A DNA stretch of 64,000 nt from Muribaculaceae bacterium (GTDB lineage: Bacteria; Bacteroidota; Bacteroidia; Bacteroidales; Muribaculaceae). The DNA is taken from contig JAFYYI010000083.1 of assembly GCA_017557665.1 (NCBI GenBank), positions 30,189 through 94,188 of the forward strand. The letters are read 5' to 3'. The notes beneath the pieces are model-generated. The model was not told the DNA's origin, made no database searches, and was given only the letters and a program-made list of their open reading frames with translations. The translations under genes were made by a program, and so were the position numbers. Below are positions 12,050-19,203 of this stretch, piece by piece. Every line of letters begins with the position of its first letter. Position 1 is the stretch's first letter.

Positions 12050-12853
12050 TTAATCAAACAAGGAGGAATAGAACTGCGTCACCTTGTTGACATCATCATC
12101 GTCGATGAACTGCAACTTGGGCAGAGATCCGGCTGCTGTGAGCACCGTGTCACTCACGCCTTCCTCACATTCAATGACAGCATCGGCATACTTGAGAGAA
12201 TATGCCATCAGTTCCTCATAGCTCAATTCCTTGCCGGCGATGGGCTTCAGGGCATTCTTGGGAATGCCGTCCTGATGCATCTTCTCGCTCAAGCGTGCGT
12301 CGAGAGGTCCAACAATCTGCTCATTGAAGAGCGCCGTGACAATCTTGGCGTCGCGGAACGACGGGTCGTCACCATAGAGCGTGCGGATGTAAACCGGAGC
12401 CAGAGCCGAAATCCATCCCGTACACTGAATGATGTCGGGCACCCAACGCATCTTGCGAATCGACTCGATGACCGCACGAACAAAGAACATGCTGCGCTCG
12501 TCATTGTCCTGAGGCGAACAGTTCATCTCCAACTCATCAATCCTGCTACTGGCAAAGTAGTCCTCGTTGTAGATGAAATATACCTGGAAATGAGCTTGTT
12601 GCAGAGTTGCAACCTTGATAATCAAGGGATGGTCGGTATCGTCGATAATCACATTCATACCAGACAGCCTGATCATCTCATGCAACTGGTTGCTGCGCTC
12701 GGCTATCATACCATACTTGGGCATGAACGTGCGTTCCTCAATACCCTGTTCCTTAATGCCCTGAGGCAACAATCTGCCTATCAGCGACAAGCGTCGCTCG
12801 GGCACGTAGGGCTCAATCTCTTGAGATATGAATAAGACTTTTTTTACATCCAT
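12050..12853 (-). CDS. GlgA-like protein (isolated glycosyltransferase-5 N-domain)
   Basis: 267 residues resembling only the N-terminal Rossmann domain of glycogen/starch synthase: VLFISQEIEPY at the start, FMPKYG, and an IIQCTGWISALAPVY segment like the DWHTAL region. The ADP-glucose-binding KTGGL motif is replaced by an unrelated sequence (ERRLSLIGR), and the C-terminal GT-B domain is absent. Catalysis as a glycogen synthase is therefore unlikely. It precedes the DUF4270 lipoprotein on the same strand; this pairing is recurrent in the order. A TATCTTTG promoter lies just upstream. Confidence 0.75.
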   Translation of the reverse strand: MDVKKVLFISQEIEPYVPERRLSLIGRLLPQGIKEQGIEERTFMPKYGMIAERSNQLHEMIRLSGMNVIIDDTDHPLIIKVATLQQAHFQVYFIYNEDYFASSRIDELEMNCSPQDNDERSMFFVRAVIESIRKMRWVPDIIQCTGWISALAPVYIRTLYGDDPSFRDAKIVTALFNEQIVGPLDARLSEKMHQDGIPKNALKPIAGKELSYEELMAYSLKYADAVIECEEGVSDTVLTAAGSLPKLQFIDDDDVNKVTQFYSSLFD

Positions 12854-12878
12854 GTCGCTTTTTGTTTTAATTTAAATG

Positions 12879-12886
12879 CAAAGATA
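12879..12886 (-). promoter_or_regulatory. Promoter of the GlgA-like/DUF4270 operon
   Basis: The -7 word TATCTTTG on the minus strand, 26 bases before the start codon, in an AT-rich stretch. Confidence 0.7.
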
Positions 12887-13239
12887 GCATTTTTTTTTGA
12901 TTTTGGCGACATTTTTTGTGCCCTCATAGTGCATTTTTAAGTAAAAATACCTGCTTTTTAACATCTTCTAATCTTTTTTCGGCCTCAAGAATAAGCAGTC
13001 CATGAGATAGAGAAAACGGATTCATGAAAAGGAAAGACGATGATATTTCCGGCCAGCACAAAAAAAGAGGGAAGCCCCTCCTTCAAACAGGAAATGCTCC
13101 CCTACTATCAAAACACACACACGATTAGATTTTATTATTCTAAGCATCATTTGAATCATGTATCAGTTACATTAATTCGGTTCATGCTTTATACATAAAA
13201 TGCATTTTCACATTGTACCAGCTACAAAGTAACAAAGAA

Positions 13240-13374
13240 ATGTTTGAATATGAAAGGCCTCAAAGGCCACTTCGCGACCAATCGCCCGAAGATGTTGACA
13301 AACGCCAAGATAATCAAGACAAAGACACTTCTCAAGTGGTAGGCAACAGAGCACGAATCTCAAAATTTTTGTAA
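13240..13374 (+). CDS. Possible small protein, 44 aa
   Basis: An ATG-to-TAA frame of 44 codons starting MFEYERPQRPL and ending ARISKFL. The composition is very hydrophilic (many Asp, Gln, Arg, Lys) with no membrane segment. The region is less AT-rich than its surroundings, as expected of coding sequence in this genome. There is no clear ribosome-binding site, which is normal for Bacteroidota, and no obvious -7 word directly upstream. No family is recognised and it may be chance. Confidence 0.3.
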   Translation: MFEYERPQRPLRDQSPEDVDKRQDNQDKDTSQVVGNRARISKFL

Positions 13375-13399
13375 ATAAATCAAAAAATATGTAGTCGGC

Positions 13400-13432
13400 T
13401 TGTCCATTATTTCGAAAAACGATGTATATTTG
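13400..13432 (+). promoter_or_regulatory. Promoter of nagA
   Basis: TTG at 13400-13402 and the -7 word TATATTTG at 13425-13432 with 22 bases between them. The leader would be about 60 bases. Confidence 0.65.
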
Positions 13433-13500
13433 CAATTCAAGTAAAATTCTCAAGTCCACAACCGCGACTTGGGTAAGGGTAAGGATAAAAAAGATTGGGA

Positions 13501-14691
13501 ATGTTGACTCAGATTTACAACGGTCATGTGCTCACTCCCGAAGGATGGATCAACGGCGGGTCGGTAATCATCGAAGACTCTCGCATCAAGGAGGTGAGCA
13601 AGAGCAGCAGGCAACTGGACGGCATGGACAAGACCATCGACGCCCGTGACATGCACGTGGTGCCCGGTGGGATTGACCTGCATTGCCATGGCGGTGGCGG
13701 TTGTGACTTCCAGGAGTGTACGCGCGAGGCTTTTGAGACAGCGGCATCCACCCACTTGAGACACGGCACCACCAGCATCTATGCCACCCTGTCGTCCTCT
13801 CCCATCGAAATGATGGAACAAGCTTGCCAGACATGTGACGACCTGATGAAAGAACCCAATTCCACCATCATGGGCATGCACATGGAGGGGCCCTACTTCA
13901 ACCCCAGCCGTGCCGGTGCACAGATGCCCGAGGTTATCCGCATCCCCGACCCCAAGGAGTATGTCCACATCGTCGAGGACTTTGACTGCATGCGCCGCTG
14001 GGACACCGCACCCGAGCTGCCTGGCGCCGTCGAGATGGGCAAATACATCACCAGCAAGGGCATTGTCGCCGCCATCGGCCACACTGCAGCCGAGTACCCC
14101 CACGTCAAGGCCGCCTGGGATGCCGGTTATACCCTGGCGACCCACTTCTACAACGCCATGCCCGGATTCCACAACGTGCGCGAGTTCAAGCATGCCGGCA
14201 CTGTCGAGAGCATCTATCTGCTCGATGACATGGCCGTTGAGGTGATTGCCGACGGCATTCACGTGCCCGCGACGTTGCTCAACCTGGTCTATCACATGAA
14301 GGGTGTTGAGCGCACAGCCCTGTGCACCGATGCCCTAGCCGTGACCGACAGCGACAGCGAGCATGCCTTTGACCCCCGTGTTATCATCGAGGACGGCGTG
14401 TGCAAGCTCTCGGACCGCAGCGCGCTGGCGGGCAGCATCGCCACCATGGACAGACTCATCAAGACGATGGTGCGCGTGGTTGACGTTCCATTGCAGGATG
14501 CCGTGCGCATGGCCAGCGAGACCCCTGCAAGAATCATGGGCATCTATGACCGCAAGGGCTCCATCCAACGTGGCAAGGATGCTGATATCCTGCTGCTGGA
14601 CAGTGACATCAACCTGCGTGGCGTGTTCTCGATGGGCGAGTTTGTCAAGGGCAGTGACCGCATCGCTCCTGCCGCCATCGTGACCAAGTAG
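13501..14691 (+). CDS. nagA: N-acetylglucosamine-6-phosphate deacetylase
   Basis: About 397 residues of the amidohydrolase superfamily. It removes acetate from GlcNAc-6-phosphate in amino-sugar catabolism and wall recycling. Metal and catalytic motifs are intact: the HCH pair (His61, His63), HMEGPYF with the metal Glu, GHTAA, THFYNAM, and the catalytic aspartate in LCTDAL. The ATG at 13501 is chosen over an in-frame TTG six bases upstream. It stands alone with its own promoter; no nagB or GlcNAc transporter is in the window. Confidence 0.95.
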   Translation: MLTQIYNGHVLTPEGWINGGSVIIEDSRIKEVSKSSRQLDGMDKTIDARDMHVVPGGIDLHCHGGGGCDFQECTREAFETAASTHLRHGTTSIYATLSSSPIEMMEQACQTCDDLMKEPNSTIMGMHMEGPYFNPSRAGAQMPEVIRIPDPKEYVHIVEDFDCMRRWDTAPELPGAVEMGKYITSKGIVAAIGHTAAEYPHVKAAWDAGYTLATHFYNAMPGFHNVREFKHAGTVESIYLLDDMAVEVIADGIHVPATLLNLVYHMKGVERTALCTDALAVTDSDSEHAFDPRVIIEDGVCKLSDRSALAGSIATMDRLIKTMVRVVDVPLQDAVRMASETPARIMGIYDRKGSIQRGKDADILLLDSDINLRGVFSMGEFVKGSDRIAPAAIVTK

Positions 14692-14781
14692 TCAAGGCTT
14701 CTACCGGCCCTTGATGAAGTTGACAACCTAACCCCCTTGCACGTCAATACGTGAAAAATTCCAAGTTTTTTCGCAATATTC

Positions 14782-14812
14782 TTGCACAGAAATAAAATTG
14801 GTATTATCTTTG
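14782..14812 (+). promoter_or_regulatory. Promoter of tRNA-His
   Basis: TTG at 14782-14784 and TATCTTTG at 14805-14812, spaced 20 bases, 31 bases before the tRNA. Confidence 0.7.
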
Positions 14813-14843
14813 CAGCCGCATTTGAGAGAAAATGCGTTACATG

Positions 14844-14917
<74 letters not shown>

Positions 14918-14928
14918 CTTAAGTGAAT

Positions 14929-14972
14929 AAAACCCTACATCGCAACCGCGATGAAGGGTTTTATGTTTTTTA
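14929..14972 (+). terminator. Rho-independent terminator of tRNA-His
   Basis: A hairpin with arms AAACCCT...CATCGC and GCGATG...AGGGTTT (loop AACC), followed by a T-rich stretch (TTTTATGTTTTTTATG). Confidence 0.85.
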
Positions 14973-15017
14973 TGCTTTTGATTTCAGGGCAAGCACCTGA
15001 TGTGGAGTCATTAGAGG

Positions 15018-15782
15018 TCAGTCCTTGAGGTTTTCCTTAGCTTGGTCAATCAGGGTCTCGGCATTGAGCCACTCTTCCATCATTTTCTCTCCCAGGGCCA
15101 CTCTCTCAGGGTTGTCTTGTTTACTTGCCCGATGCTTGGTGAACTCACTCATGTCTTTCTCGCTCACGCCCATCATCGTCATGCACCTGTCTCGGCTATC
15201 CTTCATTTCTTGCAGGAAAGACCAATTCATGTAAGAATAAAAAGGCATGTCGACATCCAACAGCGACTTTAACGACGTCATTATTCCTTTCCCTTCGATA
15301 TCTTCCCTGAATTTGTCCATTACCTCCTCCTTGTATTTGTGACGAGTGATGAAGAACGATGACACTTCATTGACAAAATTAACATCGCCAATGGTATTGA
15401 AAGTCTCGATGCTGGTGGTGAAAATCTTCTCGACTGTCTCTGAATAATCATAACTCGCCACATGCACCACTGGAGCAATTTTACTGCTCAGGCTGTCGAA
15501 ATACTCTGGATGGACCGCCAGTTCCTGTTCCAGCTTGCTGGCATCCCGCAAGATGGTATCGGACCTCTCAATCATCTCGATGGTCTCGTCAATGTCGCTG
15601 ATGACCATCATCACCATTTCCTTTTTGGCCACGTTTTTCTTATGATGGTCAACGATAGCCGCCGTTCCAAAGGTGAGCGCAATCGATACCGTGGTTGCGA
15701 CGAGCGACAGGAAGAACTGCTTAATCGATGACATGCCGCTGCCTGCCTGTAAAGATTTGGGTGTATGTAGTTTTACGTTCAT
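15018..15782 (-). CDS. Uncharacterised single-pass membrane protein
   Basis: About 254 residues from the start MNVKLHTPKS; an upstream in-frame ATG at 15812 lies inside the -7 promoter word and is rejected. A single N-terminal membrane helix (about residues 20-40, FFLSLVATTVSIALTFG) is followed by a charged, largely helical domain rich in Glu, Asp, Lys and Met, presumably periplasmic or cytosolic. No family is recognised. It is a solitary gene with its own promoter, flanked by two similar hairpins (14929-14972 and 15897-15930) next to tRNA-His, so it may be a mobile or recently acquired gene. Confidence 0.72.
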   Translation of the reverse strand: MNVKLHTPKSLQAGSGMSSIKQFFLSLVATTVSIALTFGTAAIVDHHKKNVAKKEMVMMVISDIDETIEMIERSDTILRDASKLEQELAVHPEYFDSLSSKIAPVVHVASYDYSETVEKIFTTSIETFNTIGDVNFVNEVSSFFITRHKYKEEVMDKFREDIEGKGIMTSLKSLLDVDMPFYSYMNWSFLQEMKDSRDRCMTMMGVSEKDMSEFTKHRASKQDNPERVALGEKMMEEWLNAETLIDQAKENLKD

Positions 15783-15809
15783 ATTGTTGGAAAAATTAGT
15801 AAGACAGTG

Positions 15810-15817
15810 CAAAGGTA
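15810..15817 (-). promoter_or_regulatory. Promoter (-7 word) of the unknown membrane protein
   Basis: TACCTTTG on the minus strand, 28 bases before the chosen start codon at 15782. Confidence 0.65.
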
Positions 15818-15896
15818 GTGTTTTTTTCTCAAAACCCTCATTCTCTTACAGATTAGTTCACGATACCCCCTTGTTATCGGACGGCGCTAATCTCAC

Positions 15897-15930
15897 TAAA
15901 AACCCTGCATCGCGATTGGCAATGCAGGGT
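15897..15930 (-). terminator. Terminator of the first ompH-like gene
   Basis: Arms ACCCTGCAT (15902-15910) and ATGCAGGGT (15922-15930). On the minus strand the stem is followed by TTTTT. A second nested palindrome (GATTAG...CTAATC, about 15851-15892) sits beyond it. Confidence 0.78.
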
Positions 15931-15957
15931 CATTCTTTCACACGATGATCGTGCTCA

Positions 15958-16464
15958 CTATATGCCGAGAATTGCCTTTACCATCGGCGTGATGTCCACG
16001 GTATTGGGACCAGTATAGGCCACTGGAGTGACGGCAGTGTCGAATACCACGTCAAATCCGCCCTGCTCGCCTACTGTGCGTATGGCTGCCTGGATGCGGT
16101 CGGTGATGGGCTTAGTGAGTTCGTAACGTTTTGTTTCCAGGTCACCGGCGGCGCGGCGCTGGAATTCACGTATCTTTTTGTCACTCTCCTGCAGTTCCTG
16201 CACACGGCGCTCCTTGATAGTCTCGGGCATCGCGGCATCGGCAGCGACCGTCTGGTAGTCGGCAAATTTCTTGTCAAACGCGGCTTGCATCTCTTCACAT
16301 TCGTAATGATACCTGTTGCTCATGGACTTGAGTTGGGCCTCGGCTGCGGCCTTCTCGGGCATGAGATCAAAAAGCTGTTGCGAATTGACAATGCCTATTT
16401 TGGCCTGGGCCATAAGCATCAGCGGCAGGCACATCAACAAAATAAATACACTTGATTTCTTCAT
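15958..16464 (-). CDS. OmpH/Skp-family periplasmic chaperone (copy 1)
   Basis: 168 residues: a signal peptide ending LMAQA, then the two-helix coiled-coil tentacle typical of Skp/OmpH (long helices from about residue 35 to 125, containing QELQESDKKIREFQRRA). Skp trimers hold unfolded outer-membrane proteins in the periplasm. It resembles copy 2 (17978-18490) more than copy 3, sharing the MPEKA.AE segment, and probably arose by duplication. It is separated from the bamA cluster by a WG-repeat gene and has its own candidate promoter and terminator. Confidence 0.85.
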   Translation of the reverse strand: MKKSSVFILLMCLPLMLMAQAKIGIVNSQQLFDLMPEKAAAEAQLKSMSNRYHYECEEMQAAFDKKFADYQTVAADAAMPETIKERRVQELQESDKKIREFQRRAAGDLETKRYELTKPITDRIQAAIRTVGEQGGFDVVFDTAVTPVAYTGPNTVDITPMVKAILGI

Positions 16465-16595
16465 ATCGTTTCTTATTTACGTGAGTTTGACGAAATACAA
16501 CTGTCTGTAAACTTGGTGTTTGGCGAAATACGCTGTACGCTTAAAGTGCTAAACCACAAAGGTTTACAGGCAATAATCGCTATGATTACCGAGGA

Positions 16596-16603
16596 CAAAG
16601 TTA
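16596..16603 (-). promoter_or_regulatory. Candidate promoter of ompH copy 1
   Basis: TAACTTTG on the minus strand, about 130 bases upstream of the start; this is the only good -7 word in the 266-bp gap. Confidence 0.45.
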
Positions 16604-16730
16604 CGGAATTATTTTGTATTGCAGATGATTTCCGTCAGTTTTTGGCACCATGATGTCAAAATCTAGGCTAAAGGCCTCGGAAGCCCGATTATCACTTTAA
16701 CTCGAGAGTAAGCACAAGCGATTTTAACCT

Positions 16731-17690
16731 TTAATTATCTTTCTCGTCGAGGCAGAAGGTAATGCGGCCTTTCTTGTCCATGAGGCCCCATACATGCTCG
16801 TATTTGCCTTTACCGATGACGACTGCAAGACCATGCGAATATACTATCTCGTTGCCTGTGTAGACGATGTCACGATTCACCTGGAAAAGTCGTTTGCCTG
16901 TCTTGTCGATGACAAAGCAGGAGTCGTACTTCAGTGTCTGTGCCACACCATCGTGGAACTTGCGGCCCCACCATCCTTCAGGCAATGTAATCGCCATCTC
17001 ACCAGAATGGTCGATATAGCCACCTTGGTACTTTTCGCCAGTTAGCGTGACGACAGCCAGACCCTCGCTGAAATCGCCAGCATGACTGAAGACGCCAGGA
17101 AAGGCCAGTTTGCCAGTCTTGTCAATATAACTGAACCATTCGTGCTCACCATCCACTACCACGGCACAGAGACCTTCATGGAAATCATTACCGTTGCTCT
17201 CGGATGGGTGATCGAACTGATAAGGTATGACCAGTTCACCCTTCGTGTTGATATAGCCAACCAAGCCGGGGTCGTTGATGACCAGGGCCATGCCATCGCT
17301 GAAATCGCAGGCGAAATCATACTGATAAGGAATGACAAGTTTATCATTGGCATCAACGAAACCATACGCACCATCCTTGTATCGCGCCTTCAAAGCATTT
17401 GGGTCCACTTCCTCCTCAGGCAGACTATCTAATATGTGTCCCTGCAGGTCGATATAAAACCGCTCGTCGCCTTTGTCCATAGAGATGACGCCATTATCTA
17501 ACATATACAGATAAGTGCTGCCCTCAATGGCCTTGGCAAGGGCTTCGAAATCGTAAGATTCTTTTTCTGTAACTGTGGATTCTGGAGCATCTACGACGGC
17601 AGTGCTTGCCTGTGTCTGGTTTTGTTTGCCGTTGCATGAGATTATCGTGACGGCACAACACAACAGCATTGTAAATACATTCTTCTTCAT
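16731..17690 (-). CDS. WG-repeat lipoprotein
   Basis: About 319 residues. The lipoprotein signal is MKKNVFTML...IISC with Cys19. This start is preferred to an ATG 15 bases upstream that would fall at the predicted transcription start. The body consists of degenerate WG/beta-hairpin repeats of about 40-50 residues with the pattern GYIN..G.LVIPYQFD...F.EGLA.V (units at roughly 100-145, 146-200, 200-245, 245-290). Such repeats form surface-exposed propeller- or solenoid-like structures of unknown role. It lies inside the OmpH cluster on the same strand but has its own promoter. Confidence 0.82.
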   Translation of the reverse strand: MKKNVFTMLLCCAVTIISCNGKQNQTQASTAVVDAPESTVTEKESYDFEALAKAIEGSTYLYMLDNGVISMDKGDERFYIDLQGHILDSLPEEEVDPNALKARYKDGAYGFVDANDKLVIPYQYDFACDFSDGMALVINDPGLVGYINTKGELVIPYQFDHPSESNGNDFHEGLCAVVVDGEHEWFSYIDKTGKLAFPGVFSHAGDFSEGLAVVTLTGEKYQGGYIDHSGEMAITLPEGWWGRKFHDGVAQTLKYDSCFVIDKTGKRLFQVNRDIVYTGNEIVYSHGLAVVIGKGKYEHVWGLMDKKGRITFCLDEKDN

Positions 17691-17710
17691 AACATTATGT
17701 TTCATTTTTG

Positions 17711-17718
17711 CAAAAGTA
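17711..17718 (-). promoter_or_regulatory. Promoter of the WG-repeat gene
   Basis: TACTTTTG on the minus strand, 21 bases upstream of the chosen start. A second -7 word, TACCTTTG at 17854-17861, lies further upstream on the same strand. Confidence 0.6.
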
Positions 17719-17902
17719 ATACAATTCCGTATCTCTAAATACTAATTTGCGCATTATTTTCATCAATTGATGAACAAGGCACCATCCATTCCTTAGGAAA
17801 GACAAGAAAGCGTTTCATTGTCCTGCCTGGTCGTGACACATTAAATAATGGGGCAAAGGTAGGGACTTTTTCCCATCCCACACAAGGAATACACTAAACG
17901 AA

Positions 17903-17935
17903 AGCCTCTCGCTGGCATCCCGCCAGCAAGAGGCT
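17903..17935 (-). terminator. Terminator of ompH copy 2 (end of the bamA operon)
   Basis: A stem of AGCCTCT + GCTGGC with GCCAGC + AGAGGCT, a 5-base loop and one internal mismatch. It is followed on the minus strand by a T-rich stretch (TTTCGTTTAGTG). Confidence 0.75.
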
Positions 17936-17977
17936 CATCTTCTTAGCATTATCGTGTCGTGAATTGAGTGTATCTCC

Positions 17978-18490
17978 TTATTTGATACCTAACTTGGCCT
18001 TCACCTTGGCGCTCACGTCCTCGGCACCGGTGCCGGTGTAGATAATGGAACCAGCGGCCTGGTCAAAGATGAAGGTGTATCCGCCCTCGGCACCAACAGC
18101 CTGAATGGCATTCTGGAGCTTCTGAGTAATGGGGGCGAGCAAGGTTTCCTGCTGACGCTGCAAATCCTGGGCAGCGGTCTGCTGGAAGTTCTGGATCTTT
18201 ACGTAGTCATCTTGCAGCTCCTGGTTGTGGCGGTCCTTGATGGCCTGGGGAGTAGTGGGGTCCTGGTCGGCAGCCTCATACTCGGTAATCTTCTTCTGGA
18301 ACGCGTCCTGCAAGTTCTTGAACTCGGTCTCATACTTGTCGCTCACCTGCTTGAGGGTACTCTCGGCGGTAGCCTTCTCGGGCATCACGTTGAAAATCTC
18401 GCTGGTGTTAACGTAACCGAATTTTTGAGCTTGTGCTGTAAGGCACATCATAGTAGCCGTGATGGCTAAGAGCATAAATCTTTTAAACAT
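17978..18490 (-). CDS. OmpH/Skp-family periplasmic chaperone (copy 2)
   Basis: 170 residues with a signal peptide ending TAQAQ, a long amphipathic coiled-coil pair, and a C-terminal beta segment (GGYTFIFDQAAGSIIYTGTG). It is a predicted holdase for outer-membrane proteins. It lies downstream of copy 3 on the same strand, separated by a heptamer repeat array, and is the last gene before the terminator at 17903-17935. The order bamA-ompH-ompH is conserved in Bacteroidota. Confidence 0.88.
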   Translation of the reverse strand: MFKRFMLLAITATMMCLTAQAQKFGYVNTSEIFNVMPEKATAESTLKQVSDKYETEFKNLQDAFQKKITEYEAADQDPTTPQAIKDRHNQELQDDYVKIQNFQQTAAQDLQRQQETLLAPITQKLQNAIQAVGAEGGYTFIFDQAAGSIIYTGTGAEDVSAKVKAKLGIK

Positions 18491-18538
18491 GTCTAAAAAA
18501 ATTTTGTTATTATAATTGTTCTTTTTCTTAATAATCAG

Positions 18539-18608
18539 TTTTTAGTTTCTAGTCCCTAGTTTCTAGTCCCTAGTTGGCATCCGCCTTCCTAAAGCCTAAG
18601 ACCTAAAG
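18539..18608. repeat. Compound 7-bp repeat element with GC-rich core
   Basis: Left array, five heptamers in register: TTTTTAG, TTTCTAG, TCCCTAG, TTTCTAG, TCCCTAG (18539-18573). Core: TTGGCATCCGCCTT (18574-18587). Right array: CCTAAAG, CCTAAGA, CCTAAAG (18588-18608), ending two bases before the stop codon of ompH copy 3. The same core and left word recur at 31063-31104. Confidence 0.82.
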
Positions 18609-18610
18609 CC

Positions 18611-19123
18611 TTACTTGTAACCCATCTTCTCGAGTACCTCGTTGCTGACATCGATGCGGGGTGATGCAAAAATGATGCTCTGGCTGCTGGCGCGGTCCAT
18701 AATCATCTGGAAACCACGTTCCTCACACACCTTCTTGCAGGCGTTGTACACGTCATCCTGAATGGGCTTAATGAGCGACTGGCGCTTCTTGAACAGTTCG
18801 CCCTGCGGGCCGAAATACTTGTACTGCAGCTGCTGGGCCTCTTTCTCCTTCTCGGTGATCTCGGCCTCTTTCTTCTTCTTCTGGTCATCGGTCAGGAAGA
18901 CCATGTCGGCCTGGTAGTTCTTGTACATGGTGTCGGCCTCCTTCTTGAGCTCGTCCACCTCACGCTGCCAGCGTTGAGAAACCTGGTTCAGCTGCTCGTT
19001 AGCCATCTCATAGGCAGGGATATTCTTGAGGATATACTCCATATCCACGAGCGCAAACTTCTGCGCGTTGGCGGCCATGAAGCCGGCAACAAGCGCCACT
19101 GCGATTAAAGCGATTCTCTTCAT
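18611..19123 (-). CDS. OmpH/Skp-family periplasmic chaperone (copy 3)
   Basis: 170 residues: a signal peptide ending AANAQ, then helices rich in Lys, Glu and Gln (KKKEAEITEKEKEAQQLQ), then a C-terminal hydrophobic strand region ending MGYK. It is the first ompH after bamA (80-bp gap), so it is expected to be co-transcribed and to deliver substrates to BamA. It is more divergent from copies 1 and 2 than they are from each other (YILKNIPAYEMANEQL in place of the MPEKA segment). Confidence 0.9.
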   Translation of the reverse strand: MKRIALIAVALVAGFMAANAQKFALVDMEYILKNIPAYEMANEQLNQVSQRWQREVDELKKEADTMYKNYQADMVFLTDDQKKKKEAEITEKEKEAQQLQYKYFGPQGELFKKRQSLIKPIQDDVYNACKKVCEERGFQMIMDRASSQSIIFASPRIDVSNEVLEKMGYK

Positions 19124-19203
19124 AATATATTTATCTGTTTGGTTTAAATTCGACTTTTAGACTACCGTTCAGTCAAATCGTTTATTTGATTAACTTAACT
19201 TTG

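Larger units (their letters stand above)
12854..13500. other. AT-rich 647-bp divergent intergenic region
   Basis: This gap between the GlgA-like gene (minus) and nagA (plus) contains the minus-strand promoter at 12879-12886, the nagA promoter at 13400-13432, and a possible 44-codon ORF at 13240-13374. A weak GC-rich stretch at about 13066-13100 (GGGAAGCCCCTCC) could be the remnant of a terminator. I see no tRNA, riboswitch or repeat in the rest. Confidence 0.6.

Noticed and set aside
13208..13459. An 83-codon minus-strand frame before nagA
   Set aside because: It would start within the nagA leader and overlap its promoter, is AT-driven, and has no family resemblance.
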